A DNA stretch of 6,678 nt, from assembly GCA_003242605.1 (NCBI GenBank), contig QGUZ01000284.1, forward strand, positions 1 to 6,678, in the 5' to 3' direction. This DNA is from Actinomycetota bacterium. GTDB lineage: Bacteria; Actinomycetota; Actinomycetes; Streptosporangiales; Streptosporangiaceae. How positions within the stretch are numbered: the first letter of the stretch is position 1; every line of letters begins with the position of its first letter. Below are positions 5,924-6,678 of the stretch, one piece after another. Under the pieces are notes generated by a model. The model was not told the origin of the DNA. It searched no databases and saw only the letters and a list, made by a program, of their open reading frames with translations. The position numbers were made by a program, and so were the translations under genes.

Positions 5924-6678
5924 TCAAGCTGGTGGCATGTCCGGCCCTGGGAGCCGCTCTGCAGGAGTAGCCCCAGGGCACGGGTGATTTTCCAACGCAG
6001 CCGCCTCCTCCTGCCGCCCCAGGTCCCTCAGCACGGTCGCCAGATTGTGGCGGCTGGTCAGCGTGTCGGGGTGTTCCTCACCCAACACCCGCCGACAAAT
6101 CTCCAGCTCGGCTCGATGCTCGGCCTCCGCCTCCTCCAACCGCCCCAAACCCCTCAACACGAGGGCCAGATTGTTGCGGCTGGTCAGCGTGTCGGGGTGT
6201 TCCTCACCCAACACCCGCCGACGCACCGTCAGCACCGCTCGATGCTCGGCCTCCGCCTCCTCCAACCGCCCAAGCTGCCACAGCACGATTGGCAGATTGT
6301 TGCGGCTGGTCAGAGTGTAGGGGTGTTCCTCACCCAACACCCGCCGACAAATCTCCAGCACCGCTCGATGCTCGGCCTCCGCCTCCTCCTGCCGCCCCAG
6401 GTCCCTCAGCACGGTCGCCAGATTGTTGCGGCTGGTCAGCGTGTCGGGGTGTTCCTCACCCAACACCCGCCGACGCACCGTCAGCACCGCTCGATGCTCG
6501 GCCTCCGCCTCCTCCTGCCGCCCCAGGTCCCTCAACACGAGGGCCAGATTGTTGCGGCTGGTCAGCGTGTCGGGGTGTTCCTCACCCAACACCCGCCGAC
6601 GCACCGTCAGCACCGCTCGATGCTCGGCCTCCGCCTCCTCCAACCGCCCCAAACCCCTCAACACGAGGGCCAGATTGT
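5924..6678 (-). CDS. Tetratricopeptide repeat protein, C-terminal part, 5' end outside window (NB-ARC/FxsT-like repeats)
   Basis: The frame is open to the window edge at 6678, and the bases beyond the GTG at 6664 still encode repeat sequence (NNLALV), so the true start lies outside. The visible part is five consecutive 42-residue units plus a truncated sixth. Each has the TPR_10/TPR_12 (kinesin-light-chain-like) pattern: NNLAxVLRxLGRxEEAEAEHRA followed by VLGEEHPDTLTSR. Each unit forms two antiparallel helices, so the array would be a curved superhelix for binding protein or peptide. The last unit breaks after RQEEA into a Pro-rich tail (PCPGATPAERLPGPDMPPA). In actinobacteria such units commonly end NB-ARC (STAND) ATPases, including FxsT-type proteins; that context is inferred, because no ATPase domain is in view. 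Codons such as TTG, AAT, GGT, CAT and CGA recur here but are rare in the neighbouring genes, which suggests a different evolutionary history. It ends convergently 34 bp from the lyase gene. Confidence 0.88.
   Translation of the reverse strand, partial: NLALVLRGLGRLEEAEAEHRAVLTVRRRVLGEEHPDTLTSRNNLALVLRDLGRQEEAEAEHRAVLTVRRRVLGEEHPDTLTSRNNLATVLRDLGRQEEAEAEHRAVLEICRRVLGEEHPYTLTSRNNLPIVLWQLGRLEEAEAEHRAVLTVRRRVLGEEHPDTLTSRNNLALVLRGLGRLEEAEAEHRAELEICRRVLGEEHPDTLTSRHNLATVLRDLGRQEEAAALENHPCPGATPAERLPGPDMPPA
6043..6678 (-). repeat. 126-bp tandem repeat array encoding TPR units
   Basis: The landmark GATTGT (plus strand) recurs at 6043, 6169, 6295, 6421, 6547 and 6673, an exact 126-bp period without a single indel. 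There are five full units and the start of a sixth at the window edge. The core that encodes VLGEEHPDTLTSR is almost invariant at DNA level, silent positions included, while two flanking segments vary among a few alternatives. Period 126 equals 42 codons, so unit gain or loss keeps the frame. The array runs out of the window, so total copy number is unknown. Confidence 0.95.

Noticed and set aside
4029..5987. 652-codon plus-strand frame overlapping the lyase gene
   Set aside because: Out-of-frame, Arg/Pro-rich shadow. The 4081 frame has all the family motifs.
6043..6678. Regularly spaced repeats resembling a CRISPR or intergenic satellite array
   Set aside because: The period is exactly 126 bp, a multiple of three, with one open frame throughout and clear TPR helices. 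There are no unique spacers between short repeats.

Overview
The window is high-GC, densely coding DNA with strong G/C preference at third codon positions and frequent GTG starts, typical of an actinomycete (Actinomycetota). A Streptosporangiales-type genome is my guess, from general protein and codon style only. No rRNA, tRNA, CRISPR array, insertion sequence or phage gene is visible.

Layout from left to right. (1) Positions 1-1182, plus strand: the C-terminal 393 residues of an M3-family zinc metallopeptidase (Dcp/oligopeptidase A type), whose 5' end lies outside the window. (2) A 42-bp convergent gap with a GC-rich hairpin. (3) Positions 3388-1225, minus strand: a two-gene unit made of a fumarylacetoacetate-hydrolase-family enzyme and gltX (glutamyl-tRNA synthetase). 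The two genes overlap by 8 bases, and the first may be transcribed without a leader. (4) A 141-bp divergent gap, then at 3530-3883 plus a small IsdG/MhuD-like haem-degrading monooxygenase with the expected Asn/Trp/His residues in place. (5) A 197-bp gap holding a sigma70-like promoter and a long untranslated leader with a strong 13-bp hairpin. (6) Positions 4081-5889, plus strand: an exported heparinase II/III-family polysaccharide lyase. (7) Positions 6678-5924, minus strand: the C-terminal end of a tetratricopeptide-repeat protein made of near-identical 42-residue (126-bp) units. Its 5' part lies outside the window.

The left half is housekeeping: peptide turnover, the FAH-gltX pair, and tRNA charging. 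GluRS supplies Glu-tRNA for translation, and in actinobacteria also for haem synthesis (C5 route) and for Gln-tRNA through GatCAB. The right half is more accessory: a haem-degrading enzyme, a secreted lyase of unknown substrate, and a repeat array of the kind that often ends NB-ARC/STAND (NLR-like) signalling or defence proteins. Nothing shows that these last three genes form one system. The points most worth checking are the repeat protein and what lies upstream of it, the Gly/His loop in the haem oxygenase, and the structured leader and charged insertion of the lyase.
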